A DNA stretch of 64,000 nucleotides, taken from the NCBI GenBank assembly GCA_963723765.1, contig CAVRSD010000011.1, positions 1 to 64,000 of the forward strand, given 5' to 3'. The notes under the pieces are model-generated. The model made no database searches and was not told where the DNA came from. It saw nothing but the letters and a program-made list of their open reading frames with translations. The translations under genes and the position numbers were made by a program. This document shows positions 1-9,693 of the stretch, in pieces (the first letter of the stretch is position 1; each line of letters opens with the position of its first letter). This stretch comes from DATBAX01 sp963723765 (lineage in GTDB: Bacteria; Acidobacteriota; Terriglobia; Terriglobales; Acidobacteriaceae).

Positions 1-1401
<1,401 letters not shown>

Positions 1402-1660
1402 ATAAAATTTACTCGACACACTTAAGAGCGCTTCCAGCTGTTCAGCTATTAGCTTGCAGCTATGAGCTGATCTCTCAAACACGCCTTCGTAAATCTCATG
1501 GGCCTAAAAACGACTGCTCATCGCGTGCTCGAAACGCCTATTAACGTTTCCACGCCCCAGCAGTGTCTTGATTTTCTCTCTAGGCACTCATAAAAATTTA
1601 CAGCCTTGTAGATTGCCCAATCTATTCAGTTGTCAAATATCGTCCTCGCTGGAAACCGCC

Positions 1661-1697
1661 GTTGGTCGTTTGCCCTTGGCCGTTGGCCAAAAGCAAA
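1661..1697. repeat. GTTGGTCGTT-type intergenic palindrome, copy 1
   Basis: The segment contains GTTGGTCGTTTGCCCTTGGC and then GGCCAA, built from the same words as the elements at 1984-2055 and 32515-32551. It lies in the transcribed rRNA spacer. Function unknown; it looks like a degenerate copy of a dispersed intergenic repeat. Confidence 0.6.
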
Positions 1698-1766
1698 CTT
1701 TCTCGACGTTTACAGCAGCCCGCCTGAGCGGGTATGGATTGTCGCCAACCCCGTTCTGAGATTGAC

Positions 1767-1833
1767 TTCAATCCAATGTTCGAGATCAACTTCGCTCTTA
1801 CTAAACTAGGTTGATGTCCAACGTTGGATTGAA
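1767..1833. repeat. Long imperfect hairpin in the tRNA-Ala/23S spacer
   Basis: The arms 1767-1790 and 1810-1833 are inverted copies matching at 21 of 24 positions, separated by 19 nt. The left arm starts TTCAATCCAA and the right arm ends TTGGATTGAA. In the rRNA precursor this would fold into a long stem and could be an RNase III-type processing site; that role is inferred. Confidence 0.65.
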
Positions 1834-1840
1834 ATTCGGC

Positions 1841-1899
1841 TCTTGGCCTTAGGCTCCAGGAAAATCCTAGCGCCAACAGCCTAGCGCCCAAAGCCTGGT
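1841..1899. repeat. CTAGCGCC-type intergenic palindrome, copy 1
   Basis: The segment carries TTGGCCTTAGGCTCCAGG and then CTAGCGCCAACAGCCTAGCG, ending AAAGCCTGG. The words CTAGCGCC, CCTAGC and GCCC/GGGC recur at 22091-22140. It is imperfectly self-complementary and directly abuts the tRNA-Ala gene. Confidence 0.5.
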
Positions 1900-1902
1900 T
1901 TT

Positions 1903-1978
1903 TGGTGGAGCTGACCGGGATCGAACCGGTGGCCTCCTGGTTGCAAACCAGGCGCTCTCCCAGCTGAGCTACAGCCCC
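1903..1978 (-). tRNA. tRNA-Ala (anticodon TGC)
   Basis: The reverse complement is a complete 76-nt cloverleaf that begins GGGGCTGTAGCTCAGC and ends with an encoded CCA. The anticodon loop is CTTTGCAAC-like with anticodon TGC, and the T arm GGTTCGATCC is canonical. Its place between tRNA-Ile and 23S is the usual one in a linked bacterial rRNA operon. It is processed from the rRNA precursor. Confidence 0.97.
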
Positions 1979-1983
1979 AAACC

Positions 1984-2055
1984 CGTCGTTCGTCCTTGGT
2001 CGTTCGTCCTTGGCAAAAGCCAACGACCAACGACGCACGACCAACGACCGCTTTA
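1984..2055. repeat. GTTGGTCGTT-type palindrome between the two tRNAs
   Basis: Almost the whole 79-nt gap between tRNA-Ala and tRNA-Ile is one self-complementary element. The left half repeats CGTTCGTCCTTGG twice, the loop is around AAAA, and the right half repeats CCAACGACCAACGAC. The same words occur at 1661-1697 and 32515-32551, so this is a dispersed repeat inserted in, or forming, the tRNA spacer. Confidence 0.7.
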
Positions 2056-2057
2056 AG

Positions 2058-2134
2058 TGGTGGGCCTGGATAGACTTGAACTATCGACCTCACCCTTATC
2101 AGGGGTGCGCTCTAGCCACCTGAGCTACAGGCCC
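2058..2134 (-). tRNA. tRNA-Ile (anticodon GAT)
   Basis: The reverse complement is a 77-nt tRNA beginning GGGCCTGTAGCTCAGG with anticodon GAT in CTGATAAG and an encoded 3' CCA. The T arm reads AGTTCAAGTCT. It sits 390 nt downstream of the 16S 3' end and upstream of tRNA-Ala, the standard order of a linked rRNA operon. Confidence 0.97.
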
Positions 2135-4043
<1,909 letters not shown>

Positions 4044-4661
4044 AACCTGTCGTCTGCCGACGGGTAGTTGGCAGACTGCCACCGCCTCCTCGAAAGAAGC
4101 GATGGATCTATCTTGTGAGATCGCTCGGATTTCAACCCGAGACTTCCTCTCACGACTGGCACGTTCAACCTAGTTGTCAAAGACCGATTCGCATTTCCGC
4201 CTGAGCGGCGCGTTTTCAGTCCAGGCGATCAGACCTGGTTTATTCAACCAAAGCCCGACCGACTGTCCTCGAAACTTGTGTAAGGGAAACCCGCTTAAAC
4301 TACGCGTTCGTCACTATGACTGTCAACCCATTGCACTCACAGGATTTCCACCTGTTTCCCACAACGAGGAGTCTTATTGTGCGACATATTACGCGCACGC
4401 GACAGAACGCATCTTCCGATCGACTTTTATGCAAAAACCAGTGCCAATTCGGCACGAGCCGACGCGGAAGACATTCCCTTGATAAAAGATCACTTTGGAG
4501 GTTCTTGCGAAAAACGCAAAATCCCTTCGAGGCACTCTGTCCCCGAATAGAACCCCGTGGCCGGGGCTGAATTACCAGGAAAATCTGTATCTGGTGATTA
4601 GATGCCGGACGCTCACGAGAGTTTCAAAATCTGTCCGGCTAGCCACACACTGCTCTCGACG
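4044..4661 (-). other. rRNA operon leader
   Basis: Between the predicted transcription start (about 4661) and the 16S 5' end lie about 615 nt with no tRNA and no convincing gene. A small hairpin with arms GTCTGCC and GGCAGAC occurs at about 4051-4076. The leader is longer than the 150-300 nt common in model bacteria. Antitermination boxes could not be assigned with confidence. Confidence 0.6.
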
Positions 4662-4667
4662 TGTTTA

Positions 4668-4696
4668 TTTATAGCAGATGAATTACGGAAGTGCAA
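4668..4696 (-). promoter_or_regulatory. Sigma-70-type promoter of the rRNA operon
   Basis: On the minus strand TTGCAC (4696-4691) is followed after exactly 17 nt by TATAAA (4673-4668). An A/T-rich tract just upstream (AAACTTTTTATT) resembles an UP element. Position and direction fit the 16S gene, and this is the best consensus match in the leader region. Confidence 0.75.
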
Positions 4697-4748
4697 ATAA
4701 AAAGTTTAGAAAGTAGGATCGTGCCTTGCTAGCAAACAACATAGCTTT

Positions 4749-4845
4749 TGTAGGGCGGACACTCCTGTTCGCCGCTTTTGACTTTGTTGTTGATCTATCA
4801 CCAAAACCAAGGTCAACCCCGGCGGACAGGAGTGTCCGCCCTACA
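4749..4845. repeat. Long inverted repeat abutting xseA
   Basis: The arms 4749-4773 and 4821-4845 match at 24 of 25 positions as inverted copies. They begin TGTAGGGCGGACACTCC and end GGAGTGTCCGCCCTACA, and enclose 47 nt. The right arm ends 14 nt before the xseA ATG, so the element occupies the xseA upstream region, where its RNA could fold over the leader. It resembles a REP/MITE-like element, but it carries no transposase and I saw no target duplication. Confidence 0.8.
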
Positions 4846-4859
4846 TTACACTTCCTGTG

Positions 4860-6228
4860 ATGTCTTCTACTGACCAACTTGGGTTCAGCTTCAAGCCTCC
4901 GGAGCGGCGGGTTTGGAAGGTGCGCGATCTGGTGGCGGCGGTGCGTACCCACATCGAGCGCGAATATGGGGACGCATGGGTGGAAGGTGAGATCTCAAAT
5001 TTTCGGGCGCAGGACTCTGGTCATCTTTATTTCACTTTGAAAGATGCGAACGCACAGCTCAGTGCCGTGATGTTCCGTTCGCAGGCGCGGCTGTTGCGGT
5101 TTCGTCCTGAGAATGGGATGCAGGTGGTGGTGCGCGGCCGGGTCACGATTTATGAAGAGCGTGGCCAGTTGCAGATTTCCGCCGAGTACATTGAGCCCAA
5201 GGGCGCGGGCGCGCTGCAAATTGCCTTCGAACAACTCAAGGCTAAGCTGGAAGCGGAAGGCTTATTCGATTCCGCCAGCAAGAAGCCCATTCCAGCGCTG
5301 CCTGTGCGCATTGGGATTGTGACGTCACCGCAGGCGGCGGCCCTGCGCGACATCCTGAATATTCTGCGGCGGCGGCATCACACGGCGAACGTTCTGATTT
5401 TTCCTGCGATCGTGCAGGGAGAGAGCGCTCCGTTCGAGGTCAGCGCCGGGATTGTTTATTTCAATAAAGCAAAAAATGTGGACGTGATTATTGTGGCGCG
5501 TGGCGGTGGGTCGGCAGAGGATTTGGCGGCTTTCAACCATGAGGGACTGGCGCGCGCGGTTTTCGCTTCGGAGATTCCTGTCATCTCGGCGGTGGGGCAT
5601 GAGACCGACTTCACCATCATTGATTTCGTCGCCGACCTGCGGGCGCCCACGCCGTCCGCCGCGGCGGAGCTGGTGATCCGGTCGCGGCAGGAAGTTGAAG
5701 AACAGCTCGATGGACTGCATCAGCGGGTTGAAAAAGCGGTGCGGTATCACCTGCTGATCGCGCGTCAGAATCTGACGGAACTGGCGCAGCACGGGGCCTT
5801 TCCGCGGATGATGGATTTCATTCGCCGCCGCCAGCAGCGAGTGGATGACGTGGTCAACCGGCTGGCACATTCGCAGCGGGACATTTTTAAAACTCAACGA
5901 CAGCGATTTGAAACCCTGGCGGCGGCGGTGCGGCATTACGATGCCCGTCGCATGCTGGCTGGCATTGGCAGGGAACTTGATGGACACATGGCCGCAATGA
6001 CTGCGGCTGCGCGAACCATCCTGCTGCAGAGGAGGTCGAGGCTTGATCGGTTATCCAGCCAACTGGAAGCACTTTCTCCGCTGGCGATTCTTGAGCGTGG
6101 GTATGCACTGGTGTTTGACGCGTCCGGAAAGCTGGTGAAGGATGCGGCGCAGTTGGGTACACGGGGATGAAATCTCTGCAACACTGGCGCGTGGGACGTT
6201 TACGGCGACGATCAAAAGCAGTGAGTGA
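4860..6228 (+). pseudogene. xseA: Exodeoxyribonuclease VII large subunit, frameshifted near the 3' end
   Basis: XseA is the catalytic subunit of exonuclease VII, which degrades single-stranded DNA to oligonucleotides. The N-terminal OB-fold domain (about 15-110, including EGEISNFRAQDSGHLYFTLKD) and catalytic region (GIVTSPQAAALRDI, VIIVARGGGSAEDLAAFN, SAVGHETDFTI, LRAPTPSAAAEL) are intact. The original frame stops at 6168-6170 after AQLGTRG. The next frame continues GDEISATLARGTFTATIKSS up to a stop at 6226-6228, which is the normal XseA C-terminus, so one apparent extra base lies near 6162-6166. Either the gene encodes a slightly shortened protein or the read has an indel. No xseB was found nearby. 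GTG at 4857 directly precedes ATG 4860. Confidence 0.93.
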
Positions 6229-6232
6229 AGAG

Positions 6233-6296
6233 GTATAGGGGTCCTCGACTCCGCAGATGTTCACTTCGTGAACATCTGGCTGCGCTCAGGATGACA
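6233..6296. repeat. CGACTCCG/CTCAGGATGACA repeat unit, copy 1
   Basis: A unit with left flank GTATAGGGG...CGACTCCG and right flank CTGCGCTCAGGATGACA encloses a perfect hairpin, CAGATGTTCAC (6254-6264) loop TTC and GTGAACATCTG (6268-6278). The same flanks enclose a different hairpin at 9613-9681. It lies just downstream of xseA and might also end transcription, although no U-tract follows. Confidence 0.75.
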
Positions 6297-6407
6297 TGGG
6301 AATGGGGGCGGTTTCGATGAGCAACCCCGGTAACGCGCTCCAATCGTCGCAAATCTTAGATTACAATGAGTTAACCGTCGACCATCCTGCGAAAGGGGCC
6401 GTGAGTG

Positions 6408-7295
6408 ATGCACTTCTCAGCGCCGTGGCCGCACTTGTCGGTGATTTCAGTCATCGACATTGTGCTGGTTGCGATCATCATTTACGAACTTCTGACGCTC
6501 ATCAAGGGCACACGGGCCGCGCTCATGCTGGTGGGCGTTGCAGCCGTGGTGCTGGCGTTTTATTTTTCCCGCATTGGAGAGTTGACCACCCTTAACTGGT
6601 TGATTAATCGGCTGCTGCCCTATGCGGCTTTCGCCATCATTGTGGTGTTTGCTCCGGAAATCCGACAGGCGCTGGCGCGCTTGGGCCGCCGAGTTGCGTT
6701 CAGCCGTACCCAAAGTTCAGAGGCCGATGCCTACGATGACATTGTGCTCGCCGCTAATTTGTTTTCACAGAACCAGACGGGCGCGCTGATCATCATTGAG
6801 CGCGAGATTGGACTGCGAACTTACATTGAAAGTGGTGTGCCACTGGACGCGCATCTTTCCTACGATCTGCTGGCCACAATCTTCCGGCCGAGCGCGCCGC
6901 TGCATGATGGCGCCGTGATCGTGCAGAAGGACCGCGTCGCTGCCGCTGCATGCTTTCTGCCACTCTCCATGAATCCAGTCTTATCCACACAGTTGGGGAC
7001 ACGGCATCGCGCCGGCATTGGTGTGACCGAAGAGACGGACGCGATTGCGGTGATTGTTTCCGAAGAAACGGGACAGATTAGCCTGGCGATTGCCGGGCAT
7101 ATCGAACGCGATCTTACCGTTGAACAGCTGCGTGAACGCCTGGGAGGATTGCTGCGGCGCTATGTGCCGCCGTCAACTTTGCCAACGGTCATCCATAGTG
7201 GAGCAGAAAATCGGGAAGACGCCGGCCCGGAGAGTTCGCGCACCGTGATGAGCCGCACGGCGGATTCCCGGTCGGAAGAGGAAAATCGTGAGTGA
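6408..7295 (+). CDS. cdaA: Diadenylate cyclase, CdaA type
   Basis: The enzyme makes the second messenger c-di-AMP from two ATP and is membrane-bound. The N-terminus (about 10-90) has three hydrophobic segments. The DAC domain follows, with the DGA motif in LHDGAVIV (near 168, counting from GTG 6405) and the RHR motif in GTRHRAGIG (near 200). These are the two signatures of active cyclases, and the length of about 296 aa is normal for CdaA. GTG 6405 and ATG 6408 are both possible; AAAGGGG lies about 8-11 nt upstream. The stop overlaps the start of the YbbR gene, and glmM follows. This is the conserved cdaA-cdaR-glmM order, in which CdaR and GlmM modulate the cyclase. The last 45 residues are a polar tail of unknown role. 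Confidence 0.95.
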   Translation: MHFSAPWPHLSVISVIDIVLVAIIIYELLTLIKGTRAALMLVGVAAVVLAFYFSRIGELTTLNWLINRLLPYAAFAIIVVFAPEIRQALARLGRRVAFSRTQSSEADAYDDIVLAANLFSQNQTGALIIIEREIGLRTYIESGVPLDAHLSYDLLATIFRPSAPLHDGAVIVQKDRVAAAACFLPLSMNPVLSTQLGTRHRAGIGVTEETDAIAVIVSEETGQISLAIAGHIERDLTVEQLRERLGGLLRRYVPPSTLPTVIHSGAENREDAGPESSRTVMSRTADSRSEEENRE

Positions 7296-7950
7296 TTTCT
7301 TTCGTCGCGCAGTTTGGAATAATTTCGGATTAAAGCTGCTCTCGCTCGCGCTGGCGATCGGCTTGTGGTTGGTGGTTGCACGCGATCCGGTGGCGGAAGT
7401 GGCGGTGGAAGTCCCAATTGAGTTCAGCAATATGCCTTTGAACCTGGAGATCAGTTCGGAGACCATTCCGCGGGTTCAAATCCGCCTGAGCGGACCCCAG
7501 CGGCTGGTGCGCAGGCTGCAACCTTCCGATGTTTACTACGGTCTTGACCTGGGCACGGTCAAGGCCGGCGAACGCACTTTCGATTTGATCACGACGCAGG
7601 TCCATAAACCGAGCGGAATTCAGGTGGAACAGGTCATCCCCAGCCAGTTCCATGTCGCGTTCGATGTACGTGAGACGCGGCAGGTACAGGTTAAGCCGCC
7701 AGTGGTGGGGGCTTCCGGTTACCGCATTGAGGTCGAACCTTCGCGAATCACCATCAGTGGACCGCAGAAAAGAGTGGCCGCGGTTGAGGCCGCGACCACG
7801 GATCCGGTGGACGTGACCGGCATCATCGACCGCATGTCTTTCTCGAGGCATGCTTATGTTTCCGATCCTCTGATCCAAGTTGCCAATCCCGATCCAGTGC
7901 GGGTGACGGTTATTATGGATAAGACTCCTGCCGCGACCAGCGCGCATTGA
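7288..7950 (+). CDS. cdaR: YbbR-domain protein, likely c-di-AMP synthase regulator
   Basis: This 220-residue protein has an N-terminal membrane anchor (about 12-32, rich in Leu and Ala) followed by an extracytoplasmic region with at least two YbbR-like beta domains (for example VEVPIEFSNMPLNLEI and VQVKPPVVGASGYRIEVEP). In Firmicutes the CdaR homologue binds CdaA and tunes c-di-AMP output; that role is inferred here from the gene order. The GTG start at 7288 overlaps the cdaA stop by 8 nt and its own stop overlaps the TTG start of glmM, so the three genes are translationally coupled. It has fewer YbbR repeats than Bacillus CdaR. Confidence 0.88.
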   Translation: MSDFFRRAVWNNFGLKLLSLALAIGLWLVVARDPVAEVAVEVPIEFSNMPLNLEISSETIPRVQIRLSGPQRLVRRLQPSDVYYGLDLGTVKAGERTFDLITTQVHKPSGIQVEQVIPSQFHVAFDVRETRQVQVKPPVVGASGYRIEVEPSRITISGPQKRVAAVEAATTDPVDVTGIIDRMSFSRHAYVSDPLIQVANPDPVRVTVIMDKTPAATSAH

Positions 7951-9341
7951 GCGCACAGATCCGTATGGCATCCCAGACCAGACAACTGTTCGGAACCGAT
8001 GGAATTCGCGGCGTCGCCGGCGAATTTCCCCTGACCCAGGAAAGCATTTACCTGATTGGCCGCGCGCTGGGCCATGATTTGATTCGCAGCGATCCCAAGG
8101 CCAGTGTGGTGATCGGGCAGGACACGCGAGAATCAAGTGGATGGATTGCGGACCGGATTACGCTCGGTCTCGCCTCGACCGGCTGCGAAGTCCATAGCGC
8201 GGGTGTGATCACAACACCGGGCGTAGCTTATCTGGCGCGGTCACGCAAGCACGCCGCGGGAGTGGTCATTTCGGCGTCGCACAATCCGTGGGAGGACAAT
8301 GGCATCAAGATTTTTTCCGGCGATGGCTACAAGTTGCCGGACTCGCACGAGCTGGCCATTGAACAAGAGATTTTCGCCTTGCTGCAAAATCCTCAGGAGC
8401 ATCCCGAGCCGCGCCTTAAATTGGTGGCGTCATTGCCTGGCGAAGCAGGTTTGCGAAGCGCTTACATCGAGTGGTTGCAGACCAACATAACCGCGGACTT
8501 GAGCCGTTTGCGAGTGTTGGTGGATTGCGCGAACGGCGCGGCGGCGGCGGAAGCGCCGGAGTTGTTTCGGGCATGCAGCATACAAGCGACATTCCTCAGT
8601 GCCGCTCCCGACGGAAAGAACATCAATGCCGGTTGTGGGGCGCTGCATCCGGAAACAGTAGCGAAGGCCATTGCGGAGAAAAAAGGGCAGTTCGATCTGG
8701 GAGTGACGTTCGATGGCGATGCTGATCGGGCGTTGTTCAGCGACGCTCAAGGACGTGTAATCAATGGCGATGCCGTGCTGTTGCTGGCGGCGCGCGATCT
8801 ACAATCCCGGGGAGCGCTTCCGGGCTCGAAGCTGGTGGCGACCACGATGTCGAACATGGGGCTCGAGATCGCGCTGCGAAATTCCGGGATTGAAATGCTG
8901 CGCGCCAACGTGGGCGACAAGTACGTGCTGGAGGAGATGCTGAAGACTGGCGCGATCCTGGGCGGAGAACAATCCGGACATATTATTTTTCGTGATGGCG
9001 AGGCCACGACAGGCGATGGATTGCTGACGGCTTTGCGCGTTATGGAGATTATTGCGCGCACCGGGCGGGCGCTGGATGATTTGATTTCCGATCTGAAAGT
9101 TTTCCCGCAGACGATTCAGAATGTCCGCGTGCGTGAGAAAGTTCCGTTTGTGCAGATTCCCGAAATTCAGAACGCGATTGAAGCCGCGGAGCGGGAACTC
9201 GATGGCAATGGGCGCGTGGTGGTGCGTTATTCGGGAACGGAAGCGCTGGCCCGGGTGATGATCGAAGCCGAGACGGTCGAGAAAATGCGGGCGCTGGCGG
9301 GGAACATTGCGGGAGCGATTCAGACGGCGCTGGGCGTGTAG
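7947..9341 (+). CDS. glmM: Phosphoglucosamine mutase
   Basis: GlmM converts glucosamine-6-phosphate to glucosamine-1-phosphate, the entry to UDP-GlcNAc and peptidoglycan. Visible signatures are LFGTDGIRGVAGE at the N-terminus, the phosphoserine loop VISASHNPWEDNG (catalytic Ser near 111), the magnesium loop TFDGDADRALF (near 255), the substrate loop GGEQSGHIIF and the phosphate-binding RYSGTEALARVMIE. At 464 residues it is full length. The TTG start at 7947 overlaps the cdaR stop; ATG 7965, giving MASQTRQLFGTDG, is an equally likely start. It is the third gene of the cdaA-cdaR-glmM operon, which links cell-wall precursor supply to c-di-AMP. Confidence 0.97.
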   Translation: MSAQIRMASQTRQLFGTDGIRGVAGEFPLTQESIYLIGRALGHDLIRSDPKASVVIGQDTRESSGWIADRITLGLASTGCEVHSAGVITTPGVAYLARSRKHAAGVVISASHNPWEDNGIKIFSGDGYKLPDSHELAIEQEIFALLQNPQEHPEPRLKLVASLPGEAGLRSAYIEWLQTNITADLSRLRVLVDCANGAAAAEAPELFRACSIQATFLSAAPDGKNINAGCGALHPETVAKAIAEKKGQFDLGVTFDGDADRALFSDAQGRVINGDAVLLLAARDLQSRGALPGSKLVATTMSNMGLEIALRNSGIEMLRANVGDKYVLEEMLKTGAILGGEQSGHIIFRDGEATTGDGLLTALRVMEIIARTGRALDDLISDLKVFPQTIQNVRVREKVPFVQIPEIQNAIEAAERELDGNGRVVVRYSGTEALARVMIEAETVEKMRALAGNIAGAIQTALGV

Positions 9342-9527
9342 GTGCGGGTCCTAAGCAACCTCGCCGCATTTTGGAATTTGATTCTGCTGGTTGCGGTTTT
9401 TGCGACTCTGGGCGGATTTTTCTATGTTGTGTTTCTGCGCAAGATTATGCGAGCTAGAGGGATCGCCAATGCGCGAGAGCGGCGGTTGCTGCGGGAAGCG
9501 GCGGAGCGGAATTCGGAAGATTTGTAA
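9342..9527 (+). CDS. Small single-pass membrane protein
   Basis: A 61-residue frame starts with GTG immediately after the glmM stop. It has one hydrophobic helix (about 10-32, WNLILLVAVFATLGGFFYVV) followed by a basic, then acidic, cytoplasmic-type tail rich in Arg and Glu. I do not recognise a family. Its tight coupling to glmM and plausible topology argue that it is real. It could also be a chance frame, as it is short and has no independent ribosome binding site. Confidence 0.5.
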   Translation: MRVLSNLAAFWNLILLVAVFATLGGFFYVVFLRKIMRARGIANARERRLLREAAERNSEDL

Positions 9528-9612
9528 ACCTCAGGGCTAAAGCCAGTGTAAGAGCTTTGCCTTTGCCGCAGCGGTTGAGCTCTGCACCACCTAAAAGCAG
9601 AGTTTCCAAGTC

Positions 9613-9681
9613 GTATAGGGGGCCTTCGACTCCGAATCATCGTCCGCATTGGCGGACGATGATTCTGCGCTCAGGATGACA
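9613..9681. repeat. CGACTCCG/CTCAGGATGACA repeat unit, copy 2
   Basis: The flanks GTATAGGGGG...CTTCGACTCCG and CTGCGCTCAGGATGACA match the unit at 6233-6296. The core is a different perfect 14-bp hairpin: GAATCATCGTCCGC (9634-9647), loop ATTG, GCGGACGATGATTC (9652-9665). It sits between the convergent ends of the glmM run and polA and may work as a bidirectional mRNA end structure. Confidence 0.8.
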
Positions 9682-9693
9682 ATGCTCTTAAAG

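Larger units (their letters stand above)
1402..1902 (-). other. Spacer between tRNA-Ala and 23S rRNA, filled with repeats
   Basis: This transcribed spacer of about 500 nt has no gene. It contains a palindromic element of the GTTGGTCGTT family (1661-1697), a long imperfect hairpin (1767-1833) and a CTAGCGCC-type palindrome (1841-1899), listed separately. Short stretches directly before the 23S 5' end probably form the 23S processing stem with sequence beyond the window; that part is inference. Confidence 0.7.

Noticed and set aside
4749..4845. Insertion sequence at the inverted repeat
   Set aside because: Only 47 nt between the arms, no transposase and no visible target duplication; listed as a repeat instead.
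5325..5987. 220-codon minus-strand frame inside xseA
   Set aside because: Antisense shadow of a well-recognised gene, with no family features.
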